From contig NZ_JAGJBY010000001.1 of NCBI RefSeq assembly GCF_020010905.1, forward strand, positions 2,562,001 through 2,626,000: a stretch of 64,000 nucleotides of DNA. Reading direction: 5' to 3'. This document shows positions 35,363 to 44,257 of this stretch, in pieces. The notes under the pieces were generated by a model. That model was given only the letters and a program-made list of their open reading frames with translations. It ran no database searches and was not told where the DNA came from. Position 1 is the first letter of the stretch, and each line of letters starts with the position of its first letter. The position numbers were made by a program, and so were the translations under genes. This DNA is from Streptomyces acidiscabies. GTDB taxonomy: Bacteria; Actinomycetota; Actinomycetes; Streptomycetales; Streptomycetaceae.

Positions 35363-37196
35363 GCGGCTCCCCGGTGACCCACATGAGAGCCTCACGCAGG
35401 TAGGCGGGGACGGACAGCGGGGTGGCGTCGTCAGGACGGGCAGCGGCCTGTGCGAGGACATCCTGCGCGAGATCGCCCTTGCGGATCTTGTCCCCGATCT
35501 TTTTCATCAACTCGGCCAAGGCGGCTGCCTGTTCACCCGCCGAACCGTCCCCCACGGCCTGCCAGTCACTGGACCACGCTTCGGGCCGCTGCTCCTTCCA
35601 GGCGGCCATGAGAATGTCGCGGTTGGGTCCACCGGCCCGCAGTATCTCGGGTTCCAGAGTGAGCTCGTTGGTGAAGACCTTGGCCAGGTCGTGGGCGGTG
35701 TTCGAGGTGATGGTCGCGTTGAGACCAGAGATGCGTGTACGTGCGGCAGGCGTCCCGTTGTCTCCGTCGGTGACGACGGCCACCCGCTGCGCGATCCGGT
35801 GCCCGCTCGTTCCGTCAGGCGTCAGCAGCACACGCATGTACGGCATGAAGTCGACCCCGTCGATCGGTACCAGAGCCGTCCCGTGGAACCGCTGGAAGCG
35901 TTCCTCGTCGAGGACGAGCCTGGCGAACTCGGGCAGGAGGATCGCCTCCGCGATGCCTTCCACCAACAGGACACGCTGCCCGAAAAGCAGGGTGCTGCGA
36001 GTCGCGTTGAGGTAGTTGCGAATCTTGTAGTGGTCCCGCTTGTCCAGTCCCAGGCGATCGACCGCCACGGCGGTGGTCCGGTACGTCGGTGTTGCGTCGA
36101 CGGTCGGCCCAGGGCGCCGCCGCCGCTGGAGGACCACCAGGTTCCTGGGGTCGACAGCAGTGGCCACGTGAGGTGAGTGAGTGGTGACGACCACCTGGAT
36201 TCCGCCGAACCACTTGCTTTCCGGGTCCGGCTGCCGCTGGCTCGCCAGAGCCTCCTGGGCAAGCTGATCGAGCAGGATCGTCTGAAGCTGGGGATGAAGA
36301 TGCGCCTCGGGCTCTTCGACCAGGAGCAGGGTGAGGTCCGCCTCCGCCGCGTCCTGAAGTTGGGTGAGCACCGTGGCCATGAACAGCAGGTTCGCGTAAC
36401 CGAGTCCGGATTCGGCCAGGTCGCGAGGGTCGAGGCCCCGCTGCTCCATCCTCAGCCGCAGCCCGCGGGCTATGGCTCCCACGGACGCGTCCGCGAAGCC
36501 GAGACCGGCAGTCTGGGGATGGGCTCCTTCCGTAAGGCGTGTGAGTCGTTCGCGGACCGAATCGATGGCTGCGGGAAGCGGGTCGATGTTCTCCACAGCT
36601 TCGAACTGTTTGCCGACCTGCTCCAGGAATTTGTCACGGGTGGCTTCTTCCCGGAGCAGCCGTTCGACGACGAGTTGGATCCGGCCCCCGCTGCCGGAGG
36701 CGAGTTCCCGCTGCACGTCACGCAACGGTGGCAGATACAGATGCCGTATCCCCTCCCGGGCCTTGGGCTCGGGATCGGCGTCGGTGGTCGTTTCCTCACC
36801 GGCTCGCCACGATGTCGTGGCTCGTTGGAAGCCTGCCTTGGGCGGGGCGATGGTGAGGTGGTAGCTGGCTGTCTCCCCGTCCTGGTCGAAAGCCTGGTGG
36901 AACATGTCCAGGTCACCGAGGATGCTCGACCTGTAGCGCGCGGACAGTTCGATTACGGTGCGGCACTTCTCGTTGTGCCCGTCCTTCGGACAGCCGTCCC
37001 TGTGGAGGTCGTCGCGGTCCGGGTACAAGCCGCTTCCTCTGCCGTCCAGAGGGAGGGTGAGGAGACGGATCGCGTCCATCACATTGGACTTGCCCGCGTT
37101 GTTCTCCCCGACGATGACTGTCACGCCCGGCTGGAAGCAGACGGTGGTGTCCGCAGCCGAGCGGAACCCCTTGAGATGGAGTTGATCGAGGTACAT
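35349..37196 (-). CDS. gajA: Gabija-like GajA: OLD-family ATPase/TOPRIM nuclease
   Basis: A 615-residue OLD-type protein. Its ABC-like ATPase half has Walker [10 protein letters not shown] at 30-38, a signature-like [10 protein letters not shown] near 264, Walker [15 protein letters not shown] near 290 and the H-loop TTHSPH near 337. The TOPRIM half has Glu413 in LLVEGIAEA and Asp477/Asp479 in VTDGDNG. GajA is a sequence-specific nickase held inactive by nucleotides and released on phage takeover. ATG 37196 follows GAGGGAG that overlaps the stop of the upstream gene. Plain class 2 OLD with a helicase (Gabija) is the best reading. Confidence 0.88.
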   Translation of the reverse strand: MYLDQLHLKGFRSAADTTVCFQPGVTVIVGENNAGKSNVMDAIRLLTLPLDGRGSGLYPDRDDLHRDGCPKDGHNEKCRTVIELSARYRSSILGDLDMFHQAFDQDGETASYHLTIAPPKAGFQRATTSWRAGEETTTDADPEPKAREGIRHLYLPPLRDVQRELASGSGGRIQLVVERLLREEATRDKFLEQVGKQFEAVENIDPLPAAIDSVRERLTRLTEGAHPQTAGLGFADASVGAIARGLRLRMEQRGLDPRDLAESGLGYANLLFMATVLTQLQDAAEADLTLLLVEEPEAHLHPQLQTILLDQLAQEALASQRQPDPESKWFGGIQVVVTTHSPHVATAVDPRNLVVLQRRRRPGPTVDATPTYRTTAVAVDRLGLDKRDHYKIRNYLNATRSTLLFGQRVLLVEGIAEAILLPEFARLVLDEERFQRFHGTALVPIDGVDFMPYMRVLLTPDGTSGHRIAQRVAVVTDGDNGTPAARTRISGLNATITSNTAHDLAKVFTNELTLEPEILRAGGPNRDILMAAWKEQRPEAWSSDWQAVGDGSAGEQAAALAELMKKIGDKIRKGDLAQDVLAQAAARPDDATPLSVPAYLREALMWVTGEPHDSV

Positions 37197-37205
37197 GATG
37201 CTCCC

Positions 37206-38756
37206 TCAGACCTGCGGGTCCATCGAGCGCAGCAGTGCGAGCAGTCCTTGCACGGGGAGAAGCTGATCGTCGGTGATGGGGTCGGGACTGAAGTGCATCA
37301 GGTCGTTGCGGAAGTTCCGGCAGACTTCCAGGGCTGCCAGGAAATGCTGTTGGTCGATGGCCCAGGCCACAGCGGCCCAGTTCATCGGATCCCTGAGCAG
37401 ACGACCGTAGTGGCCGAAGGTGAGGTCGGCGGCGGACTGCACCTGGGGAGCGCGCCGTGGAGGGACGATCTCCCTGATCCGGTCGAGCGGAATGCACCGG
37501 TCGATCACCCGGCGCAACCGTTGCTCGATCTCCTCGACCAGGACGAACGGCCGCACTCGCGTGCCGAACTGCACGGTCAGATCAGCTGCGGTGATCAGGC
37601 CGCAGACCTTGTGATCGTGGTCGCGTACGACGACGTAGCCGGACTGCTGGATGGTCTCGACCCACGTGAGCAGGTCGTCCGAGAGATCGGCCTCCTGCCC
37701 GCGTACGGTCGCGGCCTTGAGGCCGGCGGAGAGCTCGGCCATCCGAGCCTTCCCGATCGACTCCCAGCTGACGACGCCGCTGAGACGTCCGCTCGCGTCG
37801 AGAACGGGAAGCTGGCTGTATCCGCGCAGCACCATGAGCGTCATCGCGGTTTCGAGGCTGTCGCCGACCTGCACGGACTCGGGCGGGCGGTTGGCCGAGT
37901 CGAGGTTGCTCACCAGATAGGCGACGGCGGGCGTCTCGGCCTCGCTGTGCGGCAGGGGCCCGCCGACCACCGCACCGGTGTTCAGGAAGACGCTCGTCCC
38001 CGACTCGCCGGGCTCCGCGCCTCCGGCGAGTACGGCGATCCGACTGTCCAGAGTGCCTTCGGTGAAGGGCGGTACGGTGACCAGTCCCCGCGCCTCCAGG
38101 TCGTTCTCGATCCGCTCGGTGACTGCCGGATAGCGGCGCTGCGCTCCCCAGACCGCGAGGAAGTCCCGGATGGAGAGCGTCACCGGCCGGTCGGCAGCGC
38201 GTCCACGTACCTCCTCGTACAGCTTCGCCGGCTCGGTGAGCGTGGCGGCGAACTCGTCGGCATCCGGGCGTCCAGGGTCCGGCTCCCCCTGAGCGAGGAG
38301 AGCGACGCGGTCCGCCGCACCGAACCGGGTGAGTTCGAAGACGGTGAGCAGGGAACCCATGCTGTCGAGGAGGTCGGATCGGATGGTCTTCCGGTCGATG
38401 TCCGTGACGGTCCACTCCACCCGGCGTACGTGGTGAGTCTCGTCGATGGCGTCCGGGCGGTACTCGTAGCTTCCCGTCACCCGGCCGACGGCCACGAGCA
38501 AGGAGCGCAGGGGGAGCACGACCAGATCGCCGGGGCGGATCTCGTGGACGAAACGGTGGAGTTGCCCGGTCCAGTTGCCGATGGTGTATGACCCTTCGTC
38601 AGGATAGGCCGCGGCCACTGCGCTCTTGACGTCCTCCCGGGTCACCGTGCTGCTCAGATCCCCCAGTTCGTGCCAGCCGACGATCAGCAGACCGGCGTCC
38701 AGCGCCGTCCGTTCCCGCTCGCCGTTCTCTCCCGCACGTACTACCCAGGCGCGCAT
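37206..38756 (-). CDS. EVE/PUA-like + CBS pair + HEPN-like multidomain protein, operon with gajAB
   Basis: A 516-residue protein I do not recognise as a named family. Residues 1-100 (WVVRAGENG, LIVGWHELGDLS, GNWTGQLHRFVHEIRPGDLVVLP) resemble the EVE/PUA-like N-terminal domain of Mrr-type restriction proteins, which read modified bases. Residues 190-235 look like a winged helix ending GLVTVPPF. Two CBS motifs follow (about 280-338 and 345-400: YSQLPVLDASGRLSGVVS; GYVVVRDHDHKVCGLITAADL). The C-terminus (405-516) is helical with R483-N-D-L-M-H488, the R-x4-H motif of HEPN ribonucleases. ATG 38756 follows GGGGAGGGG; the frame is open further upstream. It lies 9 bp before gajA. Confidence 0.8.
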   Translation of the reverse strand: MRAWVVRAGENGERERTALDAGLLIVGWHELGDLSSTVTREDVKSAVAAAYPDEGSYTIGNWTGQLHRFVHEIRPGDLVVLPLRSLLVAVGRVTGSYEYRPDAIDETHHVRRVEWTVTDIDRKTIRSDLLDSMGSLLTVFELTRFGAADRVALLAQGEPDPGRPDADEFAATLTEPAKLYEEVRGRAADRPVTLSIRDFLAVWGAQRRYPAVTERIENDLEARGLVTVPPFTEGTLDSRIAVLAGGAEPGESGTSVFLNTGAVVGGPLPHSEAETPAVAYLVSNLDSANRPPESVQVGDSLETAMTLMVLRGYSQLPVLDASGRLSGVVSWESIGKARMAELSAGLKAATVRGQEADLSDDLLTWVETIQQSGYVVVRDHDHKVCGLITAADLTVQFGTRVRPFVLVEEIEQRLRRVIDRCIPLDRIREIVPPRRAPQVQSAADLTFGHYGRLLRDPMNWAAVAWAIDQQHFLAALEVCRNFRNDLMHFSPDPITDDQLLPVQGLLALLRSMDPQV

Positions 38757-38943
38757 ACGCCCCCTCCCCACGAGCATCGCGAGGCCCCCCACACGATTGC
38801 TTGGCGCGACCCTATAGCAACAGTGGTCGACATCGGTCAAAAAGGGTCATCCGGCCTGTTATGGGGATGGTGCGAGGGCCGGGTGATACTGGCTCCCGGA
38901 GAACGCTGCTGCTGTGCCGGACGAACGAGGAGAGGAACGTGCT

Positions 38944-40575
38944 GTGGGCCTGCCGCCGCACCTGAAGGTCATCGCCGAGGGGATGATCAAGGCGTCCATG
39001 GGCATGGTCGACACGGTCATGGTCGGAACCCGTGACACCGCCGTCGCTCTCTTCCATGAACTCGACCGGCAGCACGGCATGGCCGGTGACGACGACGCGG
39101 GACGGGCATTCGCGAAGGTCTACAAGTCCGCCGCGGCCACGACGCTCGATCAGTTCGGGTTCAGCGCCTACGTGATGGGTGAGACCGGCAAGGGCCTGAT
39201 GCGCAACGCTCGCGAGTTCATGGCCCGGGAGAGCGAGATCGCGTCCGCGATCCTCGGGCAGCAGGTGGACCTGACCTCGGGGATGGGCGACCCCGGCGCG
39301 GACTGTTCGGAGAGTTTTCTCGGCCTGGGACAGGAACTCCCGGAGGTCGTCGGCGACACGGCCTGGTACGACCAGTACGCACCCGGAGGCATGAGCGACC
39401 GTTTCCGGGGCTCACCGGAGAAGCTGCGGGACGTCGCGGACACCTGGCGCCGGGGCGGGAAGCTGATGGTGCGGTTCCTGGAGGACGCCCAAGCCTGCGC
39501 ACACACCGCGGACAAGGCGCATTCGGGGGAGGCGGCGGACGCGTTCCACCGCTACTTCCAGGGGTTCGTCGGTTTCGCGGCCCCGCCGGAGCGGGCTCAT
39601 CCGGACGAGACCCTGGTCGCGAACATCGCGGCGGCGTGCACTCAGCTCGCCAAGGCGTGTGAGCGGTACGCCGATCACGTGGAAGAGGCGAAGAAGAAGA
39701 TCCTCCAGGACCGGACGGACCTCTTCCACATCGATCTGCCCTGGAACTCACCCATGTTCGGCGGCAACGGCGACGACGGCGGGCTCCTCGACGCGGTACT
39801 CGGCGATCCGTGGATCCACCAGCTGGGAGACGTCGCCAACGCGCTCGACGACTCCCAGAAACGCGTCCGGCTTCCCCAGGGATCGGACAGTCCACCTGGA
39901 CTTCCCGGACTGCCGCTGCTCCCTGTTCCGGCTCCCGTCCCGGTACCGCTGGTCCTCGCCTCGTACGGCGCCGGACTGCCCACCGTCATCCCGGCCGTGT
40001 ACCGGGATCCGGACTCCGCCGTCCCGCACCGGGACCCGCTGCCCCCGGTCCCCGGGACGACGCGGTTGCTCGGCGGCGGTGAACGGAAGGAGTTCGAGAC
40101 CTGGGTGGACACCCTCCGCCCGATGGGTTTCGGCGGCCAGGGTACGAGCACGAGCGACCCCGCCAATGCCTACCAGCTACGGACGGCCGGCTACCCGGAA
40201 CGGCTGATCACCCTCCCGGAAGGAACCCGGAAGGCGAACATCGCGGCCGACGGAATGCGGCCCGCCGACGGCTACATGGTCGACGCCAAGTACGTCAAGG
40301 ACGTGGACGACGACTGCCGCAAGAACTCGTGGCGTACGCCGAGCACTTTCGAGCTGGAGGACCAGTACGACAAGAACGGCAAGAAGAAGTGGAGCCCGAA
40401 GGACGTCCTGGTGGGCAAGGACCAGGACGAACTCGACGACTACCGCCAGGCCATGGAGAAGCACGAGCAGATACGCGGCCTGGAGATCATCACTAACGAC
40501 AAGGACGCAGCCGCCTACTGGCAGACGCTCATGGCGACAGAGGGCGTCAAAGGCACGTCCCGCTACGAGCGTTGA
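38944..40575 (+). CDS. Polymorphic toxin with C-terminal restriction-endonuclease-fold (Tox-REase-5-like) domain
   Basis: A 543-residue protein from GTG 38944 (AGGAGAGGA upstream). The N-terminal 270 residues are helical (WXG/LXG-like rather than a Sec signal). A proline-rich linker follows (about 318-345: PGLPGLPLLPVPAPVPVP). The C-terminal 150 residues hold a compact domain with EFETW, an AYQLRTAGYPER block and the D-x-K motif VDAKYV (Asp447, Lys449), matching my memory of Tox-REase-5 toxins. Two candidate immunity genes follow at once. Export is probably by a type VII-like route; no T7SS genes are in view. Confidence 0.78.
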   Translation: MGLPPHLKVIAEGMIKASMGMVDTVMVGTRDTAVALFHELDRQHGMAGDDDAGRAFAKVYKSAAATTLDQFGFSAYVMGETGKGLMRNAREFMARESEIASAILGQQVDLTSGMGDPGADCSESFLGLGQELPEVVGDTAWYDQYAPGGMSDRFRGSPEKLRDVADTWRRGGKLMVRFLEDAQACAHTADKAHSGEAADAFHRYFQGFVGFAAPPERAHPDETLVANIAAACTQLAKACERYADHVEEAKKKILQDRTDLFHIDLPWNSPMFGGNGDDGGLLDAVLGDPWIHQLGDVANALDDSQKRVRLPQGSDSPPGLPGLPLLPVPAPVPVPLVLASYGAGLPTVIPAVYRDPDSAVPHRDPLPPVPGTTRLLGGGERKEFETWVDTLRPMGFGGQGTSTSDPANAYQLRTAGYPERLITLPEGTRKANIAADGMRPADGYMVDAKYVKDVDDDCRKNSWRTPSTFELEDQYDKNGKKKWSPKDVLVGKDQDELDDYRQAMEKHEQIRGLEIITNDKDAAAYWQTLMATEGVKGTSRYER

Positions 40576-40604
40576 CCTCCGGACGACGAAGGGCGATTCC
40601 CGCC

Positions 40605-41072
40605 GTGGACCTCGACGAATACCGCACGACCTACCTGCTCTACGCCCCCGCCAAGAACCCCGACAGCTGGAACCTCGATCTCGCGGCCTTCGCCGCCGCG
40701 TTGGGCGCGAGGTTCTCCGACGTCCGCTACGAGACCCGGCAGGGCCGCCAACTGAGGCTGTCCTTCTGGGCCGTTGCGGAAGGAGAGGGGCCGCTGTACG
40801 AGAACCCGGTGCACAACGGCATCGCCTTCGACGGCTTCGCGAGCAACGAGGGCCGGGACACCGTGCTCCTGACGGACAACACCCCCGCCGAAGCGGCCGT
40901 GTTCATCCGCTGGCTCCGTGACACGGTCCTGCCTTCCCCGGAGTTGATCCGGTTCACCACGGAAGGGGCCGTGGAGAAGGGCATCGAGACGGACTGGCGC
41001 ATGCCGGCGGACGGGGACGAGGGGCGTATCGCCGAGGAGTTGAGGCATCACATCGAGGTCGTCGAGGGTTGA
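40605..41072 (+). CDS. Candidate immunity protein 1 for the adjacent toxin
   Basis: A 155-residue soluble protein from GTG 40605 (GAAGGG upstream), 30 bp after the toxin stop. It is paralogous to the next gene: both share a C-terminal block of the type AAxFxxWLRxxVxP followed by IRF/VMF-N/T. Small acidic proteins directly downstream of polymorphic toxins are usually their immunity proteins. I do not recognise the exact Imm family. Confidence 0.7.
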   Translation: MDLDEYRTTYLLYAPAKNPDSWNLDLAAFAAALGARFSDVRYETRQGRQLRLSFWAVAEGEGPLYENPVHNGIAFDGFASNEGRDTVLLTDNTPAEAAVFIRWLRDTVLPSPELIRFTTEGAVEKGIETDWRMPADGDEGRIAEELRHHIEVVEG

Positions 41073-41079
41073 GAGCCAC

Positions 41080-41517
41080 GTGGACGAGATCGCTGAACTC
41101 CGCACCATGTGGGTCTTCACCCCGCCCGAGGGGCAGACCTGGGGGTTGACCTTCGAGGGGCTCGGAGCCGTGTTGCTGGAGTGGGACCCCGAGGGGTTCA
41201 TCAAGGTGGAGGAGGCGGGCCCTCGGCCCGTCAAGGGGCCGTCGATGGACTTCGGGATCACCTTGGACGGCGAGGAGTTGGAAGGGTTCGCGCTGCTGCG
41301 TACGGAGGGCGTCGCCGTCACGGACTGCACCGCCCGGACAGCCGCCACGTTCGTCCTCTGGCTCAGGAACGCCGTGGTGCCGCCGGGCGGTGTCGTCATG
41401 TTCAACACGAGGTGGGGCCTGGAGGACGACCTCCCCGAGGCCCTTGTTCCGGACGCGACCCGCCCCCGTATCGCCGCGACGTTCATGGAACACCTCGTCG
41501 AGACGGGCCTCGACTGA
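41080..41517 (+). CDS. Candidate immunity protein 2 (paralogue of the preceding gene)
   Basis: A 145-residue soluble protein from GTG 41080, 8 bp after the first immunity gene. The shared block reads AATFVLWLRNAVVP here versus AAVFIRWLRDTVLP in the neighbour; the rest has diverged strongly. Two immunity paralogues behind one toxin often protect against toxin variants used by competitors. Confidence 0.68.
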   Translation: MDEIAELRTMWVFTPPEGQTWGLTFEGLGAVLLEWDPEGFIKVEEAGPRPVKGPSMDFGITLDGEELEGFALLRTEGVAVTDCTARTAATFVLWLRNAVVPPGGVVMFNTRWGLEDDLPEALVPDATRPRIAATFMEHLVETGLD

Positions 41518-41518
41518 C

Positions 41519-41770
41519 CTACAGGGTTGCCGTGAAGTCGGCCCACGCGGTGGGAGCGAGGGCGAGTTGGGGGCCGTCGGTGTTCTTGGAGTCGCGGATG
41601 TGGACGGTGTTGGTGCAGGCTGCGAACTCGACGCAGTCGTTGCCCTCGGTGTCGCTGTAGCTGCTTTTGCGCCAGGCGACTTCCACGCACTCGTTGCCTG
41701 CGGCGTCGCTGTAGGTGCTCTTGAACCAGGCGAGGCCGGAAGTGGCAGGTGTGGACTCGGCGTTGTTCAT
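41519..41770 (-). CDS. DUF397 protein, copy 2
   Basis: An 83-residue protein with two DUF397 motifs in tandem (WFKSTYSDAAGNECVEVAW and WRKSSYSDTEGNDCVEFA, then VHIRDSK). It is nearly identical to the next DUF397 gene. DUF397 proteins accompany Scr1-like XRE regulators in streptomycetes and act as small partners, possibly antitoxin- or anti-regulator-like. GTAAGGGG lies upstream of ATG 41770. Confidence 0.88.
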   Translation of the reverse strand: MNNAESTPATSGLAWFKSTYSDAAGNECVEVAWRKSSYSDTEGNDCVEFAACTNTVHIRDSKNTDGPQLALAPTAWADFTATL

Positions 41771-41782
41771 GCGCGGATCCCC

Positions 41783-42034
41783 TTACAGGGTTGCCGTGAA
41801 GTCGGTCCAGGCGGAGGGGGCGAGGGCGAGTTGGGGGCCGTCGGCGTCCTTGGAGTCGCGGACGTGGACGGTGTTGGCGCAGGCCGCGAACTCAACGCAG
41901 TCGTTGCCCTCGGCGTCGCTGTAGCTGCTCTTGCGCCAGGCGACTTCCACACAGTCGTTGCCTGCGGCGTCGCTGTAGGTGCTCTTGAACCAGGCGGGGC
42001 CGGAAGTGGTGGTGGAGGACTCGGCGTTGTTCAT
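41783..42034 (-). CDS. DUF397 protein, copy 1
   Basis: An 83-residue DUF397 protein with the same two-motif arrangement. ATG 42034 overlaps the stop of the XRE gene (ATGA), so it is coupled to that regulator. It is about 90% identical at DNA level to the copy at 41519-41770. Confidence 0.9.
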   Translation of the reverse strand: MNNAESSTTTSGPAWFKSTYSDAAGNDCVEVAWRKSSYSDAEGNDCVEFAACANTVHVRDSKDADGPQLALAPSAWTDFTATL

Positions 42035-42945
42035 AGCGATCCCAGAATCCCTTCGATCTTCTTCATCGACTCCCGGGACGAGAGAGCCTGCGATCGCATG
42101 ATCCCATAGCGGGCGTGTGCCTGAGTCGTCTGTTCGGGCTCGGTTTGGAGGGAAGTGACGCCCGCGACCTCGCTGTACAGGAACAGCTTGCCGTCATTGC
42201 GCCGGGTGAGCACGGTGAACGGGCCGTTGAAGCCCGCGTTCTCCTCGCAGTCGAGCGGCATGACCTGCATCTCGACGCTGCGCTTCTGACCTACCAGCAG
42301 CAGGTGCTCCAACTGCCCCCGTAGCACATCGACTCCGCCGTAGGGTTGCAGCAGAACGGCCTCGTTGATGATGAATCCCAGGTAGGGCGCGGGCCAGCGG
42401 TCGAAGATCTCCTGGCGGACCAGCCGCGCGGCCACACGCTGCTCGATTGTGTCGTCGTCCAGAATCGGGCGGCGCATCATCAACAACGCCCGCATGTAGT
42501 CCGGGGTTTGGAGCAGGCCGGGGATCACGAGCGTGTCGTACTTGAGCAGTTCCATGGCGAGCTTCTCCAGAGCTGCCATCCCTTGGAACGTCGCCGGATA
42601 CTGAGCGCGCTCCATCTGCCCCTTCCACGCGCTCAACAACCCATTCGCGTGGAGGACTTCCTCCGCCTTGTCGATCGTCTTGCCGTTCATGATGCGCCGA
42701 CCCTGCTCGAACGACGCGACCGTTGCGGCCGAGTAGCCGATGCGCGCCCCGAAGGTATCGCGGTCCATCCCCTCCCGCTCGCGCAGGGTTTTCACGGTCT
42801 GGCCGAACGCGATGACGAGGGCCTTGCTCGTCGCATCGGGCTGGAGACCGACCTCGTCATCGTCCCCGAAGAACAGGGACCCGGTGTCGTCTTCGTTGTT
42901 CCGGGGCTCTTCCACCCCGGTCTTCGTCCTCGTACGCTCCGTCAT
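42031..42945 (-). CDS. XRE-family regulator with DUF5753 (Scr1-like) domain
   Basis: A 304-residue protein. An N-terminal XRE HTH is preceded by an acidic stretch (FGQTVKTLREREGMDRDTFGARIGYSAATVASFEQGRR, read in blocks, about 48-85). It is followed by a DUF5753 region (KYDTLVIPGLLQTPDYMRALL near 133). I start at ATG 42945 with GAGAGGCGG upstream. With DUF397 downstream and a divergent HATPase gene this is the conserved whiJ/abaA-like unit of Streptomyces, linked to development and antibiotic regulation. Confidence 0.92.
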   Translation of the reverse strand: MTERTRTKTGVEEPRNNEDDTGSLFFGDDDEVGLQPDATSKALVIAFGQTVKTLREREGMDRDTFGARIGYSAATVASFEQGRRIMNGKTIDKAEEVLHANGLLSAWKGQMERAQYPATFQGMAALEKLAMELLKYDTLVIPGLLQTPDYMRALLMMRRPILDDDTIEQRVAARLVRQEIFDRWPAPYLGFIINEAVLLQPYGGVDVLRGQLEHLLLVGQKRSVEMQVMPLDCEENAGFNGPFTVLTRRNDGKLFLYSEVAGVTSLQTEPEQTTQAHARYGIMRSQALSSRESMKKIEGILGSL

Positions 42946-43094
42946 GGGATCACCGCCTCTCCGGACCAACTTCCCAGAGGGAACGCTGGTCACGCCGCGC
43001 GTCTCGTACACGGTCCTACACCGCGCGTACAAGCCGTTCAGCGTCGGTGCGTCACCACTGGTGACGGTACGCCACGAAGGGGACCGTAGGGGGC

Positions 43095-43610
43095 ATGACG
43101 AACGAACCCGGTATCCCCACCGGCCCCACGCAACACACCGCTCCCGCAGACCACTTGAGCCGCGGCGGCACCATCACGCCGCCCGCCGAGCAGTACTTCG
43201 AGATGAGGTTCACGTCGACCAGGCGCGGCGCCCGCCTCGCCCGCCACTTCGCCGCCGTACGCCTGCACGAGTGGGGCATCCCGTACGGCACGGACGCGCA
43301 CGACGCGATCGTGGTGATCGTCGCGGAACTGACGTCCAACGCGGTCCGGCACGGCCATGTCCCGGGCAGGGACTTCCACTTGAGGCTTCAGGTATCGCCG
43401 CGTCTGGAGACGGCGAGGGTGGACGTCACGGACACCCGGGGCGAGCGCCTACCCCCGAGGCCGGCCGGTGTCGTCGTCGGCAGGGACCCGTACGTCTCGC
43501 TGGACGGCCGGGGCCTGGTCCTGGTCGCGGGGCTGGCGTCGCGGTGGGACTGGCACCTGCGGACGGACGGGCCGGGCAAGACGGTGTGGGCGGAGTACGC
43601 GCTGACTTAG
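43095..43610 (+). CDS. HATPase_c ATP-binding protein (RsbW/anti-sigma-like)
   Basis: A 171-residue protein with a GHKL ATPase fold: N-box VAELTSNAVRHG near 78 and G-box-like GRGLVLVAGLASRW near 140. Such short kinases accompany XRE/DUF397 units in Streptomyces. It is divergent from the XRE gene. Partner and substrate are unknown. Confidence 0.9.
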   Translation: MTNEPGIPTGPTQHTAPADHLSRGGTITPPAEQYFEMRFTSTRRGARLARHFAAVRLHEWGIPYGTDAHDAIVVIVAELTSNAVRHGHVPGRDFHLRLQVSPRLETARVDVTDTRGERLPPRPAGVVVGRDPYVSLDGRGLVLVAGLASRWDWHLRTDGPGKTVWAEYALT

Positions 43611-43693
43611 TACGCCTGCGGCCACCGTCTGATCTTCGGTGTTCCCCCACCGATGATCACCGATGGCCGCAGCTACAGCTGGAGCACTAGCGG

Positions 43694-44104
43694 TTAAGCG
43701 ATGCCCGAACCGCGCCCGACGTGGGCATCCCTGATTTCGCCGTTCTCGGTCCAGTACTCGTACACGGCAATGCCGACAGAGGTCTCTTCCCGGAAGAAGT
43801 CGCCCGTCATGGACGCACAGTGGCCGTCGTTGGACGGGTCGGACAGGATTTCGGCGACCGATCCGCTGCCGTTCCTGCCCGTCACCACGACCTGGGTACC
43901 GCGACCGTCGGTCTTGTTGTCACAGACCGTGATCTTTTCCACGCCCGGGTCGCCGTTCAGATCGGCGTCGAAGAACGCGGCACCGCTCGCGTTACTCGTG
44001 TAGACCCAGCCACTGTTTTGTGATGCTTGAGCCTGAGGAGCGAGACTCAGTGTCACTACCGCTGCGATACCAACCGCCATCGATACTTTCCGCAACGCCT
44101 TCAT
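43694..44104 (-). CDS. Small secreted protein
   Basis: A 136-residue protein starting at ATG 44104 after GGGAGGAAA. The N-terminus is a clear Sec signal peptide (MKALRKVSMAVGIAAVVTL, cleavage probably after AQA near 27). The mature part has DADLNGDPGVEKITVCDN, an FG-GAP-like acidic loop, and two Cys that could form a disulphide. No function is recognised. Confidence 0.75.
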   Translation of the reverse strand: MKALRKVSMAVGIAAVVTLSLAPQAQASQNSGWVYTSNASGAAFFDADLNGDPGVEKITVCDNKTDGRGTQVVVTGRNGSGSVAEILSDPSNDGHCASMTGDFFREETSVGIAVYEYWTENGEIRDAHVGRGSGIA

Positions 44105-44257
44105 GGTTTCCTCCCGTTTTTTCCGCCCCCACTGGAGGCGTGAGCGAGTCATGCTCAACGGCGATCTTTCCGTACGGGCATGGCTCTATCGGGGTGCGGG
44201 CGACGACCGTGGACGCATCGCCAAGTGCTCTGAGACTCTCGGCCAAGGCCGAGTTGT

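Noticed and set aside
33515..38756. Restriction-modification system
   Set aside because: There is no DNA methyltransferase and no HsdR- or McrB-type motor; the OLD plus UvrD pair fits Gabija better.
41519..42034. CRISPR-like or satellite repeat
   Set aside because: The two copies are complete coding genes of 252 bp, not short spaced repeats.
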